In this document: positions 1-6,478 of the stretch, piece by piece
Position numbering within the stretch: the stretch's first letter is position 1
Layout of the letters: each line of letters opens with the position of its first letter
The notes under the pieces: generated by a model
What the model saw: only the letters and a program-made list of their open reading frames with translations
The model's database searches: none
What the model was told of the DNA's origin: nothing
From: Leyella stercorea
GTDB lineage: Bacteria; Bacteroidota; Bacteroidia; Bacteroidales; Bacteroidaceae
Direction of reading: 5' to 3'
Assembly: GCF_019052365.1 (NCBI RefSeq)
Contig: NZ_JAHQUY010000064.1
Span: 1 to 17,256, forward strand
DNA length: 17,256 nucleotides
Made by a program: the position numbers and the translations under genes

Positions 1-55
1 ACCTGCAACCTTCTGATCCGTAGTCAGATGCTCTATTCAGTTGAGCTACGGAGCC
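1..55 (-). tRNA. tRNA-Arg(ACG), 3' part cut by window edge
   Basis: Read on the minus strand, the gene starts at base 55 with GGCTCCGTAGCTCAA, followed by a D-arm (GCTC/GAGC) and a perfect 5-bp anticodon stem TCTGA/TCAGA (bases 24-28 and 12-16). The 7-base loop CTACGGA has anticodon ACG at bases 21-19, which decodes arginine CGN codons after A34 deamination. The variable loop and the first bases of the T-arm are present; the rest of the T-arm, acceptor 3' strand and CCA end lie beyond base 1. A Bacteroidota -7 box lies about 40 bases upstream (96-103). Confidence 0.93.
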
Positions 56-95
56 ATTGTTTAAAGCTTTAAGCGTTGTTCCTTAAAAGCGAGTG

Positions 96-103
96 CAAAG
101 GTA
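96..103 (-). promoter_or_regulatory. -7 promoter box for tRNA-Arg
   Basis: On the minus strand these bases read TACCTTTG, an exact match to the Bacteroidota -7 consensus TAnnTTTG. The box ends 40 bases before the mature tRNA 5' end, a reasonable distance for a short processed leader. No clear TTG -33 element was seen at 19-21 bases. Confidence 0.55.
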
Positions 104-190
104 GTGGTTTCTTTTGTAACCACCAAATGTTTTCATGACTTTTTTCAAGAAAAACTCAAAAAAGTTGATTTTTCTGCATTAAAACTCGTT

Positions 191-225
191 TTTGAGGCTG
201 TTTTTGCAAGATTTTCGTATCTTTA
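191..225 (+). promoter_or_regulatory. possible weak promoter of the GH28-like gene
   Basis: TTTG at 191-194 and TATCTTTA at 218-225 resemble the Bacteroidota TTG/TAnnTTTG pair, but the spacer is 23 bases and the last -7 base is A instead of G. It would leave a 5' untranslated region of about 120 bases before the ATG at 352. Nothing else of note was seen between 104 and 351; the 61-codon ORF in this gap has no family resemblance and is not called. Confidence 0.3.
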
Positions 226-351
226 CACGCTGTTTAGCGGCAATGACACCTATCTGATGAATGGCGCTAACTATGTCGTAAGAGCGTAAATCTATAAAAA
301 AAAGTACGTGTATCTATATAAAATAATGTATAACCTAAAGAATTGATAAGT

Positions 352-1653
352 ATGATTAGTTTTATTTTATCTGTTGTGGTGAGCATTGCGTCGTTTGGCG
401 CAGTGAGCAACAACGAGTCTGTGAACAATGCTGAGGCGATAAACCGCGCCATAGAGCATTGTGCAGAGCAGGGTGGAGGCCGTGTGGTGGTGCCGTGCGG
501 CGAGTACAGCACGGGCTCGGTCTATCTGAAGTCGGGTGTGACGCTCTTTCTTGAGCAGGGCGCTGTGTTGAAAGGCGTGCAGGACATAAACGCCTACGCC
601 TCGCTGCAGACTACGCTTGACCTCTCGCGCTATGAGAGCGGTCAGGGCACGGTCAATTACAACTCGGCTACCGACTCGCAGTGGTCTAAGGCGATGGTGT
701 TCGCTGTAGGCGTGAGCGATGCAGGTATAGAGGGCAAGGGCTGCATCGACGGTGCCGACGTGCGCAATCCGCTTGGCGAGGAGCACATGCGCGGTCCGCA
801 CACCATACTGATGGCTGGCTGCAAGCGCATGACATTCGACGGATTCAGCGTGAAGCGCTCCGCCAACTATGCTTTTCTGGGCTACCAGATAGAAAAGTCG
901 CAGTTTCATAATCTATATATAGAAGGTGGATGGGACGGCATACACATCCGTGGAGCGAAGCGTGTGGAGATATCGCGCTGCGAGATGCACACCGGCGACG
1001 ACGCCATTGCGGGCGGCTATTGGGAGCGCATGAGCATCAACCACAACGTGCTCAACTCCTCGTGCAACGGCATACGTATGATAATGCCGTCGGTACAGCT
1101 TGACATCACCGACAACGAGATATACGGACCTGGCAAGTTCGAACACATCACCTCGCACCACACACGCTCAGGGGCGGCTATCAATCTTGAACCTGGCGGA
1201 TGGGGTAAGGCGCCTGGACGCATGGACAAGATACGCATACTGCGCAACAAGGTGGCTTGTGTGCTTACGCCGCTCTGCGTCACGCTTAGCGACGATAACA
1301 CTATGGGCAGTCTGCTCGTGGAGGATATGCAGGCGCGTGGCGTCACACGCATGGCGCTCTCGGTGAAGAGTTGGGGCAAGGCGCCAACCGATTGTGTGGT
1401 GATGCGCCGTTGCGATATGGAGTTCGACGGCATCGACGACCCCAATTTGCCTGCATGGTTCGAGAACCGTCCTACAGACCAGTGGCCCGTATTCCCGGTT
1501 TGGGGCATGTACTTCCGCAATGTGAAGAACGTAGACGTGAAGGACGTGAAGCTCACCGTGAGAGGAAAAGAGTATCGCGAGGCATGGACTGTGGACAATG
1601 TGGAGAAGCACAATCTGGACCGTGTGCAGGTGTCTAAAGACTGTGCGCATTAA
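352..1653 (+). CDS. GH28-like / pectate-lyase-superfamily right-handed beta-helix protein
   Basis: The protein (433 aa from the ATG at 352) opens with the form usual for polygalacturonase-like GH28 proteins: FGAVSNN (15-21), GGGRVVVPCGEYSTG (41-55) and LKSGVTLFLEQGAVLKG (59-75). Beta-helix coils follow. The family would hydrolyse galacturonate or rhamnose linkages in pectin-like polymers. Canonical GH28 acidic motifs are only partly kept: GWDG (193-196) stands where NTD is expected and TGDDAIAG (214-221) matches the DD motif. SCNGIR (237-242) replaces GHG, and no clear RIK motif is present. The substrate is therefore uncertain, and a non-GH28 beta-helix enzyme is possible. The N-terminus is hydrophobic (MISFILSVVVSIA) but has no Lys/Arg, so export is unclear. 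A TTG three codons upstream (343) is the alternative start. The gene is monocistronic, with a convergent neighbour downstream. Confidence 0.75.
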   Translation: MISFILSVVVSIASFGAVSNNESVNNAEAINRAIEHCAEQGGGRVVVPCGEYSTGSVYLKSGVTLFLEQGAVLKGVQDINAYASLQTTLDLSRYESGQGTVNYNSATDSQWSKAMVFAVGVSDAGIEGKGCIDGADVRNPLGEEHMRGPHTILMAGCKRMTFDGFSVKRSANYAFLGYQIEKSQFHNLYIEGGWDGIHIRGAKRVEISRCEMHTGDDAIAGGYWERMSINHNVLNSSCNGIRMIMPSVQLDITDNEIYGPGKFEHITSHHTRSGAAINLEPGGWGKAPGRMDKIRILRNKVACVLTPLCVTLSDDNTMGSLLVEDMQARGVTRMALSVKSWGKAPTDCVVMRRCDMEFDGIDDPNLPAWFENRPTDQWPVFPVWGMYFRNVKNVDVKDVKLTVRGKEYREAWTVDNVEKHNLDRVQVSKDCAH

Positions 1654-1665
1654 TATTTACCGCGC

Positions 1666-1740
1666 CGTGGTAACATCATTACCGCAATGCGGTTACGTTG
1701 TTACAGCACTTCGGTAACATTGTTACCACGAAGCTGTAAC
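1666..1740. repeat. GGTAACA inverted-repeat cluster
   Basis: Seven copies of a GGTAAC/GTTACC-type core occur in about 75 bases just after the GH28-like stop codon. Nested perfect dyads are visible: CGTGGTAACA (1666-1675) with TGTTACCACG (1721-1730); ACCGCA/TGCGGT (1681-1686/1688-1693); GTTACAGC (1700-1707) with GCTGTAAC (1733-1740); and GGTAACA/TGTTACC (1713-1719/1721-1727) around a single T. Some pairings exclude each other. It may serve as the 3' end structure or terminator of the GH28-like transcript, or as a repeated protein-binding site; no U-tract follows. Confidence 0.6.
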
Positions 1741-1779
1741 AACCATTCAAAACAAAAGAAATATACGTTAAGCCATAAA

Positions 1780-1880
1780 AACAAAAATTGAGGGCAGCCA
1801 ATAGACCGCCCTCAACCAACACAAAAACTAAACTAGACTTAACTAAGTTAATTAAAGACTTTCGCAAGCCCTCAATTACT
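1780..1880 (-). ncRNA. candidate small RNA between the GH28-like gene and aroC
   Basis: On the minus strand a Bacteroidota promoter (-7 box TATATTTG at 1893-1886) lies about 80 bases after the aroC stop. An intrinsic terminator (1815-1788, followed by TTTTTGTTTTT) lies about 65-90 bases downstream of the predicted start near 1879. No convincing ORF lies between them. The predicted RNA of about 100 nt carries TTGAGGGC twice (1875-1868 and 1815-1808), and both copies are complementary to the single GCCCTCAA (1795-1788), so two mutually exclusive folds are possible. It could instead be an aroC 3' UTR fragment. Promoter and terminator are seen directly; function is unknown. Confidence 0.5.
1788..1815 (-). 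terminator. intrinsic terminator (aroC unit and/or small RNA)
   Basis: On the minus strand TTGAGGGC and GCCCTCAA form an 8-bp stem around a 12-base loop, directly followed by TTTTTGTTTTT. It ends minus-strand transcription about 160 bases after the aroC stop codon. In the plus direction no U-tract follows. Confidence 0.75.
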
Positions 1881-1885
1881 GGTTG

Positions 1886-1918
1886 CAAATATAACGAATA
1901 TTTCCGTTATACACGCAA
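1886..1918 (-). promoter_or_regulatory. minus-strand promoter inside the aroC 3' region
   Basis: TATATTTG (minus, 1893-1886) matches the -7 consensus exactly. A TTG at 1918-1916 is the likely -33, with a slightly long 22-base spacer. An inverted repeat ATAACG/CGTTAT (1891-1896 and 1905-1910) overlaps the spacer and the edge of the -7 box and could be an operator. Confidence 0.5.
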
Positions 1919-1974
1919 TATTGTGATTAAAAATATCTTAACGAGATTGAAATTTTTGTGAAAACGCAAGTTTC

Positions 1975-3051
1975 TTACAAAAATGTATGCTTATTCAACA
2001 TAATATAATCCAAGATTACCATTGCAGTCATCGCTTCTACGATAGGCACAGCGCGCGGAACAACACATGGGTCGTGGCGTCCGTGAGCCTGCAAAATGGC
2101 CGAATTGCCAGTAGAATCGACGGTTTTCTGCTCCTGCAGTATGGTTGCAGTCGGTTTGAACGCCGTGCGGAAGTATATGTCTTCGCCGTTGCTTATTCCG
2201 CCTTGTATGCCCCCGCTATGGTTGGTTGAAGTGTGTATGTTTCCGCCCTCCGCAACGAACGCATCGTTCTGTCGGCTGCCGCGCGATGTGGCGCAGCTGA
2301 ATCCCTCGCCGTATTCGAATCCCTTGGCTGCGTTGATGCTTAGCATGGCAGCGCCAAGCATGGCGTGCAGCTTACCGAATTCTGGTTCGCCTATTCCCTT
2401 TGGACAGTTCTTCACCACGCACGTCACTACGCCACCGATGGTGTCGCCTTCCGCCTTCACCTCACTTATAAGCTGCTCCATGCGCTGTGCGGCGATAGGG
2501 TCTGGGCAGCGAACGGGGTTGCGTTCTGTTTCGGCAAAGTCGTACTTAGTGTAGTCGCGGTCGAGAGCCACGTCGCCCACCTGTGAGGTGTATGCGTTTA
2601 TGCTCACTCCAAGCTGGCGTAGCGCCAGTTTTGCAAGTGCTCCGCCCACACAACGGCTGATAGTGATGCGTGCCGACGAGCGTCCGCCGCCACGATAGTC
2701 GCGTATGCCGTATTTTGCGGCGTATGTATAGTCGGCGTGCGATGGTCTGTAGAGGTCGCGCAAGTTGTCGTAGTCGGCAGAACGCTGGTTCGTGTTGCGC
2801 ACAATGAAGCCTATAGGACAGCCCGTCGACTTGCCCTCGAACACGCCGCTGAGCAGTTCCACTTGGTCCTGCTCGTTGCGTTGAGTCGTAATGTGGCTTT
2901 GACCAGGCCGGCGGCGGCTCAGTTCGCTCTGTATGAACTCCATGTCGATGTCAATGCCCGCAGGCATTCCGTCGACAACGCCGCCGATAGCCTCGCCATG
3001 ACTCTCGCCGAATGTGGTGAGAGTGAAAAGCGTTCCGAATGTGTTGCGCAT
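1975..3051 (-). CDS. aroC: chorismate synthase
   Basis: Chorismate synthase converts 5-enolpyruvylshikimate 3-phosphate to chorismate, the last shikimate-pathway step, in the cytoplasm with reduced FMN. The 358-aa protein is full length for the family. It carries [11 protein letters not shown] near the N-terminus (residues 14-24), RRRPGQS (46-52), RPSHADYTY, the GGGRSSAR signature, [13 protein letters not shown], and [17 protein letters not shown] near the C-terminus. One position in the central signature reads ARIT where many homologues have ARET; this position is tolerant in the signature, so activity is still expected. The ATG at 3051 begins [19 protein letters not shown], as in homologues. 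It lies 45 bases downstream of slyD on the same strand and is probably co-transcribed with it. Confidence 0.97.
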   Translation of the reverse strand: MRNTFGTLFTLTTFGESHGEAIGGVVDGMPAGIDIDMEFIQSELSRRRPGQSHITTQRNEQDQVELLSGVFEGKSTGCPIGFIVRNTNQRSADYDNLRDLYRPSHADYTYAAKYGIRDYRGGGRSSARITISRCVGGALAKLALRQLGVSINAYTSQVGDVALDRDYTKYDFAETERNPVRCPDPIAAQRMEQLISEVKAEGDTIGGVVTCVVKNCPKGIGEPEFGKLHAMLGAAMLSINAAKGFEYGEGFSCATSRGSRQNDAFVAEGGNIHTSTNHSGGIQGGISNGEDIYFRTAFKPTATILQEQKTVDSTGNSAILQAHGRHDPCVVPRAVPIVEAMTAMVILDYIMLNKHTFL

Positions 3052-3096
3052 ATTTGCTTTCAGTTAGTTCTTCAATCTGCGAGATGCAGACTGTTT

Positions 3097-3732
3097 TTAG
3101 TTGTGGTGTCCGCAGCAACCACCCTTGTGCTCGTGGCTTCCGCAGCAACCGCCTTCGTGGTCGTGATGTCCGCAACCACCCTCATGGTGTCCGCATCCGC
3201 CTTCGCAACCGCCGCAGTCGCCTCCGCAACCGCCACCATTCATGTGGCTGAGCATAGTCTTAATCTCGTCCATTGTAGCCTCGCGGTTCTCGATGATGTA
3301 GCCCTTGAAGTTGAGCTTCTTACCAGCGAGCGGATGGTTGAGGTCGATTTTCACAGAAGCGTCGCCGATTTCGAGCACTGTGCCGATGAAGAAGTTGCCG
3401 TCCTCGTTCTTCAACGGAATCTGAGCACCCTTGAAGATGTTCTTGCTGTCGAACTGTCCGTCTACGGTGAACATTTCCTTGTTGAGGTCGATGACGCGCT
3501 TCGGTTCATACTCGCCGAAAGCCTGTTCCTTCTCAAGCTCGAAGTCGAACTTCTCGCCGAGTTTAAGATTTTCAAGACGCTCCTCAAGAGCGTCGAGAGC
3601 TGCATCGAAGCCAGTGATGAACACGAATGGCTGTTCCTGTGTTGTTTCCTCTACGAGTGTGCGCTCTCCGTTGTCGCTGATTGTGAAGAGCTGATACTGT
3701 GCTGCGATGAGCTTGTTTGTCTTATTTTCCAT
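3097..3732 (-). CDS. slyD: FKBP-type peptidyl-prolyl cis-trans isomerase, SlyD type, with metal-binding tail
   Basis: SlyD proteins are cytoplasmic prolyl isomerases and chaperones whose His/Cys tail binds nickel and other metals. The protein from the ATG at 3732 is 211 aa. An FKBP domain with an inserted flap covers roughly residues 9-150, with FITGFDAALDALEERL, QAFGEYEPKRVIDL and the family motif DLNHPLAGKKLNFKG. The last ~47 residues are almost only Gly, Cys, His and acidic residues, in repeats such as GGCGHH and GGCCG. A longer reading frame reaches 3807, but the extra 25 residues cover the promoter, so the ATG at 3732 followed by MENKTNKL is preferred. It precedes aroC by 45 bases. A pair of promoter-like 22-base repeats lies upstream. 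Confidence 0.93.
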   Translation of the reverse strand: MENKTNKLIAAQYQLFTISDNGERTLVEETTQEQPFVFITGFDAALDALEERLENLKLGEKFDFELEKEQAFGEYEPKRVIDLNKEMFTVDGQFDSKNIFKGAQIPLKNEDGNFFIGTVLEIGDASVKIDLNHPLAGKKLNFKGYIIENREATMDEIKTMLSHMNGGGCGGDCGGCEGGCGHHEGGCGHHDHEGGCCGSHEHKGGCCGHHN

Positions 3733-3765
3733 TATTTTTTTGTTATTATTTATTTCGTTTAATTT

Positions 3766-3787
3766 TGCAAAGTTAGTGCAAATCGAG
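3766..3787 (-). repeat. 22-base promoter repeat, copy 1 (slyD-proximal)
   Basis: On the minus strand this contains TAACTTTG (3775-3768), an exact TAnnTTTG -7 box, about 35 bases before the slyD ATG. It is identical over 22 bases to 3831-3852. The nearest TTG is only 14 bases upstream of the -7 box, so its -33 element is poor. Confidence 0.6.
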
Positions 3788-3830
3788 TGCAATGAAGCTT
3801 GTTTCAATTGCCGAGATGCCGCCTAACTTC

Positions 3831-3862
3831 TGCAAAGTTAGTGCAAATCGAGCGCATTACAA
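3831..3862 (-). promoter_or_regulatory. 22-base repeat copy 2 with a full -33/-7 promoter
   Basis: TAACTTTG (minus, 3840-3833) is preceded by TTG (3862-3860) at a spacing of exactly 19 bases, the Bacteroidota consensus layout. The 22 bases 3831-3852 repeat those at 3766-3787, 65 bases apart. A hairpin GCATTA/TAATGC (3854-3859 and 3865-3870) surrounds the -33 element. This is the most likely main slyD-aroC promoter. Confidence 0.6.
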
Positions 3863-3934
3863 AATAATGCCTACTATTTTATGCTTTATGGCAGGTTGCG
3901 TTAGCGTTTAGAAGCCATACTTTAAGTCACGCCG

Positions 3935-4972
3935 TTAGTCGTTGTATATAGCCACTTTTATTACGCCGTCCTCCTTGTTCTCGAACAGGCTGTAGGCTTC
4001 GGCTATTCTGCTCAGCGGAAAGCGGTGCGTGATGAGCGGTGTGGTGTCAATCTTTCCCTCTTCTATGAGCTGCAGCACCTCCTCGCAGTCGCATCCGTCT
4101 ACGCCGCCCGTCTTGAACGTGAGGTTCTTGCCGTACATGTCGGGCAGAGGCAGAGTCTGCGCCTCGTCGTAGAGCGCCACCACTGTGACAATGGCGTTAG
4201 GACGTGCTGTGCGCCATGCCAGCTGGAAGGTGTCTTTGCCACCAGCCACCTCAAGAACTCGGTCGGCGCAGCCGTGGTCGCTGTTGTTCTTCACGAAGTC
4301 TTCGCATTCGTCGGGCGTTGTGAGCAGCACATTAGGGTAGTGTTGCTTCACGAAGTTGCGGCGCTCTTCCGATTGCTCGCAGACAATAATGCGCTTCGGC
4401 TGCTTTAGCATCACGCAGAGTAGGGTGCAGATGCCGGTAGGACCAGCTCCGATGATGAGCACCGTGTCCTCCTCGGTTATCTCGCTTATGCGTGTAGCCC
4501 AGAAACCCGTAGCAAGTACGTCGCCCACGAACAGAGCCTGCTCGTCTGAAACACTGTCAGGAATGCGGTTGAGACCTTGTTCTGCCAGCGGCACACGCAC
4601 ATATTCGGTCTGTCCGCCGTCTATGCGACAGCCTAAAGCCCATCCGCCGTGCGGCGAAATGCAGTTGTTCACGTATCCGTGCTTGCAGTAGAAGCACTCG
4701 CCGCAGAAAGTCTCGACGTTAACCGTCACGCGGTCGCCCACACTGACGCCTTTCACTTCAGAGCCAAGCTCCTCCACTATGCCCACCATCTCGTGTCCTA
4801 CGGTGATACCGGGCACGGCTCTCGGCACGCTTCCGTGCTTTATGTGCAGGTCGCTCGAGCAGATGCTGCCCAATGTGACGCGTACAATGGCGTCCGTAGG
4901 CTCGATGATTGTTGGTTTAGGCTTGTCAATCAAGGCAAACTCACCTTTATTAATATATGTATATGCTTTCAT
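3935..4972 (-). CDS. zinc-dependent medium-chain alcohol dehydrogenase
   Basis: A 345-aa medium-chain dehydrogenase/reductase that would oxidise an alcohol or polyol, or reduce the matching carbonyl, with a nicotinamide cofactor in the cytoplasm. Catalytic zinc ligands are visible as C38 (ICSSDLH), H60-E61 (VGHEMVG) and D151 (GDVLATGF), the Cys/His/Asp pattern known from clostridial secondary-alcohol dehydrogenases. Unlike those, it also has a structural-zinc lobe with four cysteines at 90, 93, 96 and 104. The Rossmann motif GAGPTG is at 175-180, and the acidic E199 at the end of the second strand favours NAD over NADP (inference). The substrate cannot be read from sequence. It has its own -7 box (4993-5000) and is divergent from the M48 gene. 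Confidence 0.92.
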   Translation of the reverse strand: MKAYTYINKGEFALIDKPKPTIIEPTDAIVRVTLGSICSSDLHIKHGSVPRAVPGITVGHEMVGIVEELGSEVKGVSVGDRVTVNVETFCGECFYCKHGYVNNCISPHGGWALGCRIDGGQTEYVRVPLAEQGLNRIPDSVSDEQALFVGDVLATGFWATRISEITEEDTVLIIGAGPTGICTLLCVMLKQPKRIIVCEQSEERRNFVKQHYPNVLLTTPDECEDFVKNNSDHGCADRVLEVAGGKDTFQLAWRTARPNAIVTVVALYDEAQTLPLPDMYGKNLTFKTGGVDGCDCEEVLQLIEEGKIDTTPLITHRFPLSRIAEAYSLFENKEDGVIKVAIYND

Positions 4973-4992
4973 TTGTTTTAGTGTTATCTATG

Positions 4993-5000
4993 CAAAGGTA
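4993..5000 (-). promoter_or_regulatory. -7 promoter box of the alcohol dehydrogenase
   Basis: On the minus strand TACCTTTG matches TAnnTTTG, 20 bases upstream of the ATG at 4972. No TTG is found at the standard -33 distance. Confidence 0.55.
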
Positions 5001-5038
5001 CAAATAAACTTTCATTTGTTCTATATTTTTTGTTTTCG

Positions 5039-5069
5039 TTTGCTTTTTCACTAAAAAATATTACTTTTG
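5039..5069 (+). promoter_or_regulatory. promoter of the M48 metallopeptidase
   Basis: TTTG (5039-5042) and TACTTTTG (5062-5069) are separated by 19 bases, a textbook Bacteroidota housekeeping promoter. The start codon follows 24 bases after the -7 box. Confidence 0.75.
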
Positions 5070-5093
5070 CACGACTAAAAAACACATAATGGT

Positions 5094-5906
5094 ATGAAAG
5101 CATTAAAGTTTATAGCAGTAGCTCTTATAACTACGCTTTTGGTATCGTGCGGCGTAACGCGCACAGTGCCTATTACAGGACGTAAACAGACTATCATGGT
5201 GAGCGACGAGCAGGTGCTCAGCCTTAGTTCTCAGGAGTATGCCAACTACATGAAGACGGCAAAGCTGTCTACCAATCGCACCAACACCGCAATGGTTAAG
5301 CGTGTGGGTCAGCGTCTTGCGTCAGCCGTTGAGGCATATCTGAAAGCCAACGGACTTGCAAGCGACGTGAAGCAGTACAGCTGGGAGTTCAACCTCGTGC
5401 AGGACAAGTCGGCTAATGCCTTCTGCATGCCTGGCGGAAAGATCGTTGTTTACGAAGGATTGCTGCCTTACACACGCAACGAAGCCTCGCTCGCCATCGT
5501 TCTCGGACATGAGATAGCACACGCTGTGGCTCGCCATTCGGCAGAGCAGATGAGCAAGGAGCTGCGCAACTCATACGGCGTGCAGATTCTCGGCAAGGTG
5601 CTGAATGCATCGGGTGTAGACACGGGCGTATCGCAGTTGGCGCAGATTGTAGCTCAGAAAGGTTTGCAGTTCCGCAGCCTGAAGTATTCGCGCGACCACG
5701 AGACTGAAGCCGACCGCATGGGTCTAATCTTCGCAGCCATGGCTGGCTACGACCCGAATGTAGCTATTAGCTTTTGGGAGCGTATGTCGCAGGGCAACAA
5801 CAACACCAACGACATGTTCAGCGACCACCCGTCCGACGCAAAGCGTATCGCTGCTATAAAGAAAGACATGCCCGAAGCGCTGACCTATTATAAGAAGTCG
5901 AAGTAG
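5094..5906 (+). CDS. M48-family metallopeptidase, lipoprotein
   Basis: A 270-aa zinc peptidase of the M48 family, related to envelope quality-control proteases such as LoiP/YcaL. A lipoprotein signal peptide (MKALKFIAVALITTLLVSC) ends in lipobox LVSC, with C19 as the lipidation site, so it should sit in the periplasm on a membrane. The active site is HEIAH (139-143) within LGHEIAHAVARHSAEQ; the third zinc ligand is probably E203 in HETEADRMG. The C-terminal part FSDHPSDAKRIAAIK (242-256) is typical of the family. It has its own promoter and is followed by a strong terminator, so it is monocistronic. The substrate is unknown. Confidence 0.94.
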   Translation: MKALKFIAVALITTLLVSCGVTRTVPITGRKQTIMVSDEQVLSLSSQEYANYMKTAKLSTNRTNTAMVKRVGQRLASAVEAYLKANGLASDVKQYSWEFNLVQDKSANAFCMPGGKIVVYEGLLPYTRNEASLAIVLGHEIAHAVARHSAEQMSKELRNSYGVQILGKVLNASGVDTGVSQLAQIVAQKGLQFRSLKYSRDHETEADRMGLIFAAMAGYDPNVAISFWERMSQGNNNTNDMFSDHPSDAKRIAAIKKDMPEALTYYKKSK

Positions 5907-5926
5907 TTTTTTTACTATATGCAATA

Positions 5927-5963
5927 AAAAACGGCGAAATCTCTTTAAGGTTTCGCCGTTTTT
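5927..5963 (+). terminator. intrinsic terminator after the M48 gene
   Basis: AAAAACGGCGAAA (5927-5939) and TTTCGCCGTTTTT (5951-5963) are perfect 13-base arms around an 11-base loop; the GC core is followed by a U-run. Because the A-rich flank is symmetrical it could work in both directions. It lies between the M48 stop and the NfeD-like ATG. Confidence 0.85.
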
Positions 5964-5997
5964 GTGTAATTTTACAACAAATATAAAACAAAAGCGT

Positions 5998-6447
5998 ATG
6001 ATAGATTATCTTGTACAGAATCTTTGGACTCTTTGGGCAGTGCTTGCAATGGTGTGTCTTGTTATGGAAATGTCTTCCGGCGACTTCTACATCACGTGCT
6101 TCGGCATCGGAGCGGTGTGCTCGCTCGTCGTCTCGTTGTTTGCAGTGCCGTTCTGGGCGCAGGTGACGATCTTCGCCGTCTTCTCCGTGTTGTCTATTTA
6201 CTGCATACGTCCGCATCTTGTGAAGATGCTCGATGCCAACGGCGGGCACCGCAAGAGCAATGCCGACGCTATCATCGGCAGAGTGGGCAAGGTGACTGAA
6301 ACCATCAAGGCTGGCGACTACGGACGCATGAAGCTCGACGGTGACGACTGGAAGGCTGAGTCTGACGAGACCGAAGACCTGCCCGTAGGCACGAAGGTGC
6401 GCATCGTAGGCAGAGAGAGCATCATCGTGAAAGTGGAAAAAGCATAA
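5998..6447 (+). CDS. NfeD-like membrane protein (short form)
   Basis: A 149-aa inner-membrane protein with three hydrophobic segments (about 7-25, 31-50 and 52-70) and a C-terminal OB-fold domain (about 90-149), recognisable by IIGRVGKVTE, GRMKLDGDDWKAESD and PVGTKVRIVGRESIIVKV. Short NfeD proteins are encoded beside SPFH/stomatin proteins and are thought to bind them in membrane microdomains. The ATG at 5998 is chosen because it starts just before the first membrane segment; a reading frame from 5962 would add 12 polar residues overlapping the terminator. The SPFH gene follows after 31 bases, so the two are probably one operon. Confidence 0.9.
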   Translation: MIDYLVQNLWTLWAVLAMVCLVMEMSSGDFYITCFGIGAVCSLVVSLFAVPFWAQVTIFAVFSVLSIYCIRPHLVKMLDANGGHRKSNADAIIGRVGKVTETIKAGDYGRMKLDGDDWKAESDETEDLPVGTKVRIVGRESIIVKVEKA

Positions 6448-6478
6448 ACTTAATTTCAATAACTCAAAATTTATTATT

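Noticed and set aside
104..289. 61-codon ORF between the tRNA and the GH28-like gene
   Set aside because: AT-rich, Phe-rich frame with no ribosome site, starting in the tRNA promoter region.
1..351. tRNA-associated integration site
   Set aside because: No direct repeat of the tRNA 3' end, integrase or element boundary is visible, and the tRNA 3' end lies outside the window.
1679..1888. 69-codon hydrophobic minus-strand ORF covering the small-RNA candidate
   Set aside because: It needs a TTG start inside the -7 box, reads through the terminator stem and U-tract, and owes its hydrophobicity to T-rich sequence.
3100..3240. Repeats resembling a CRISPR or minisatellite
   Set aside because: The periodic sequence is explained by codons for the Gly/Cys/His tail of SlyD; there are no regular spacers.
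2737..3762. 341-codon plus-strand ORF opposite aroC and slyD
   Set aside because: Antisense shadow of two clear genes; composition is a Val/Ala-rich mirror of the GC-rich codons and of the SlyD repeats.
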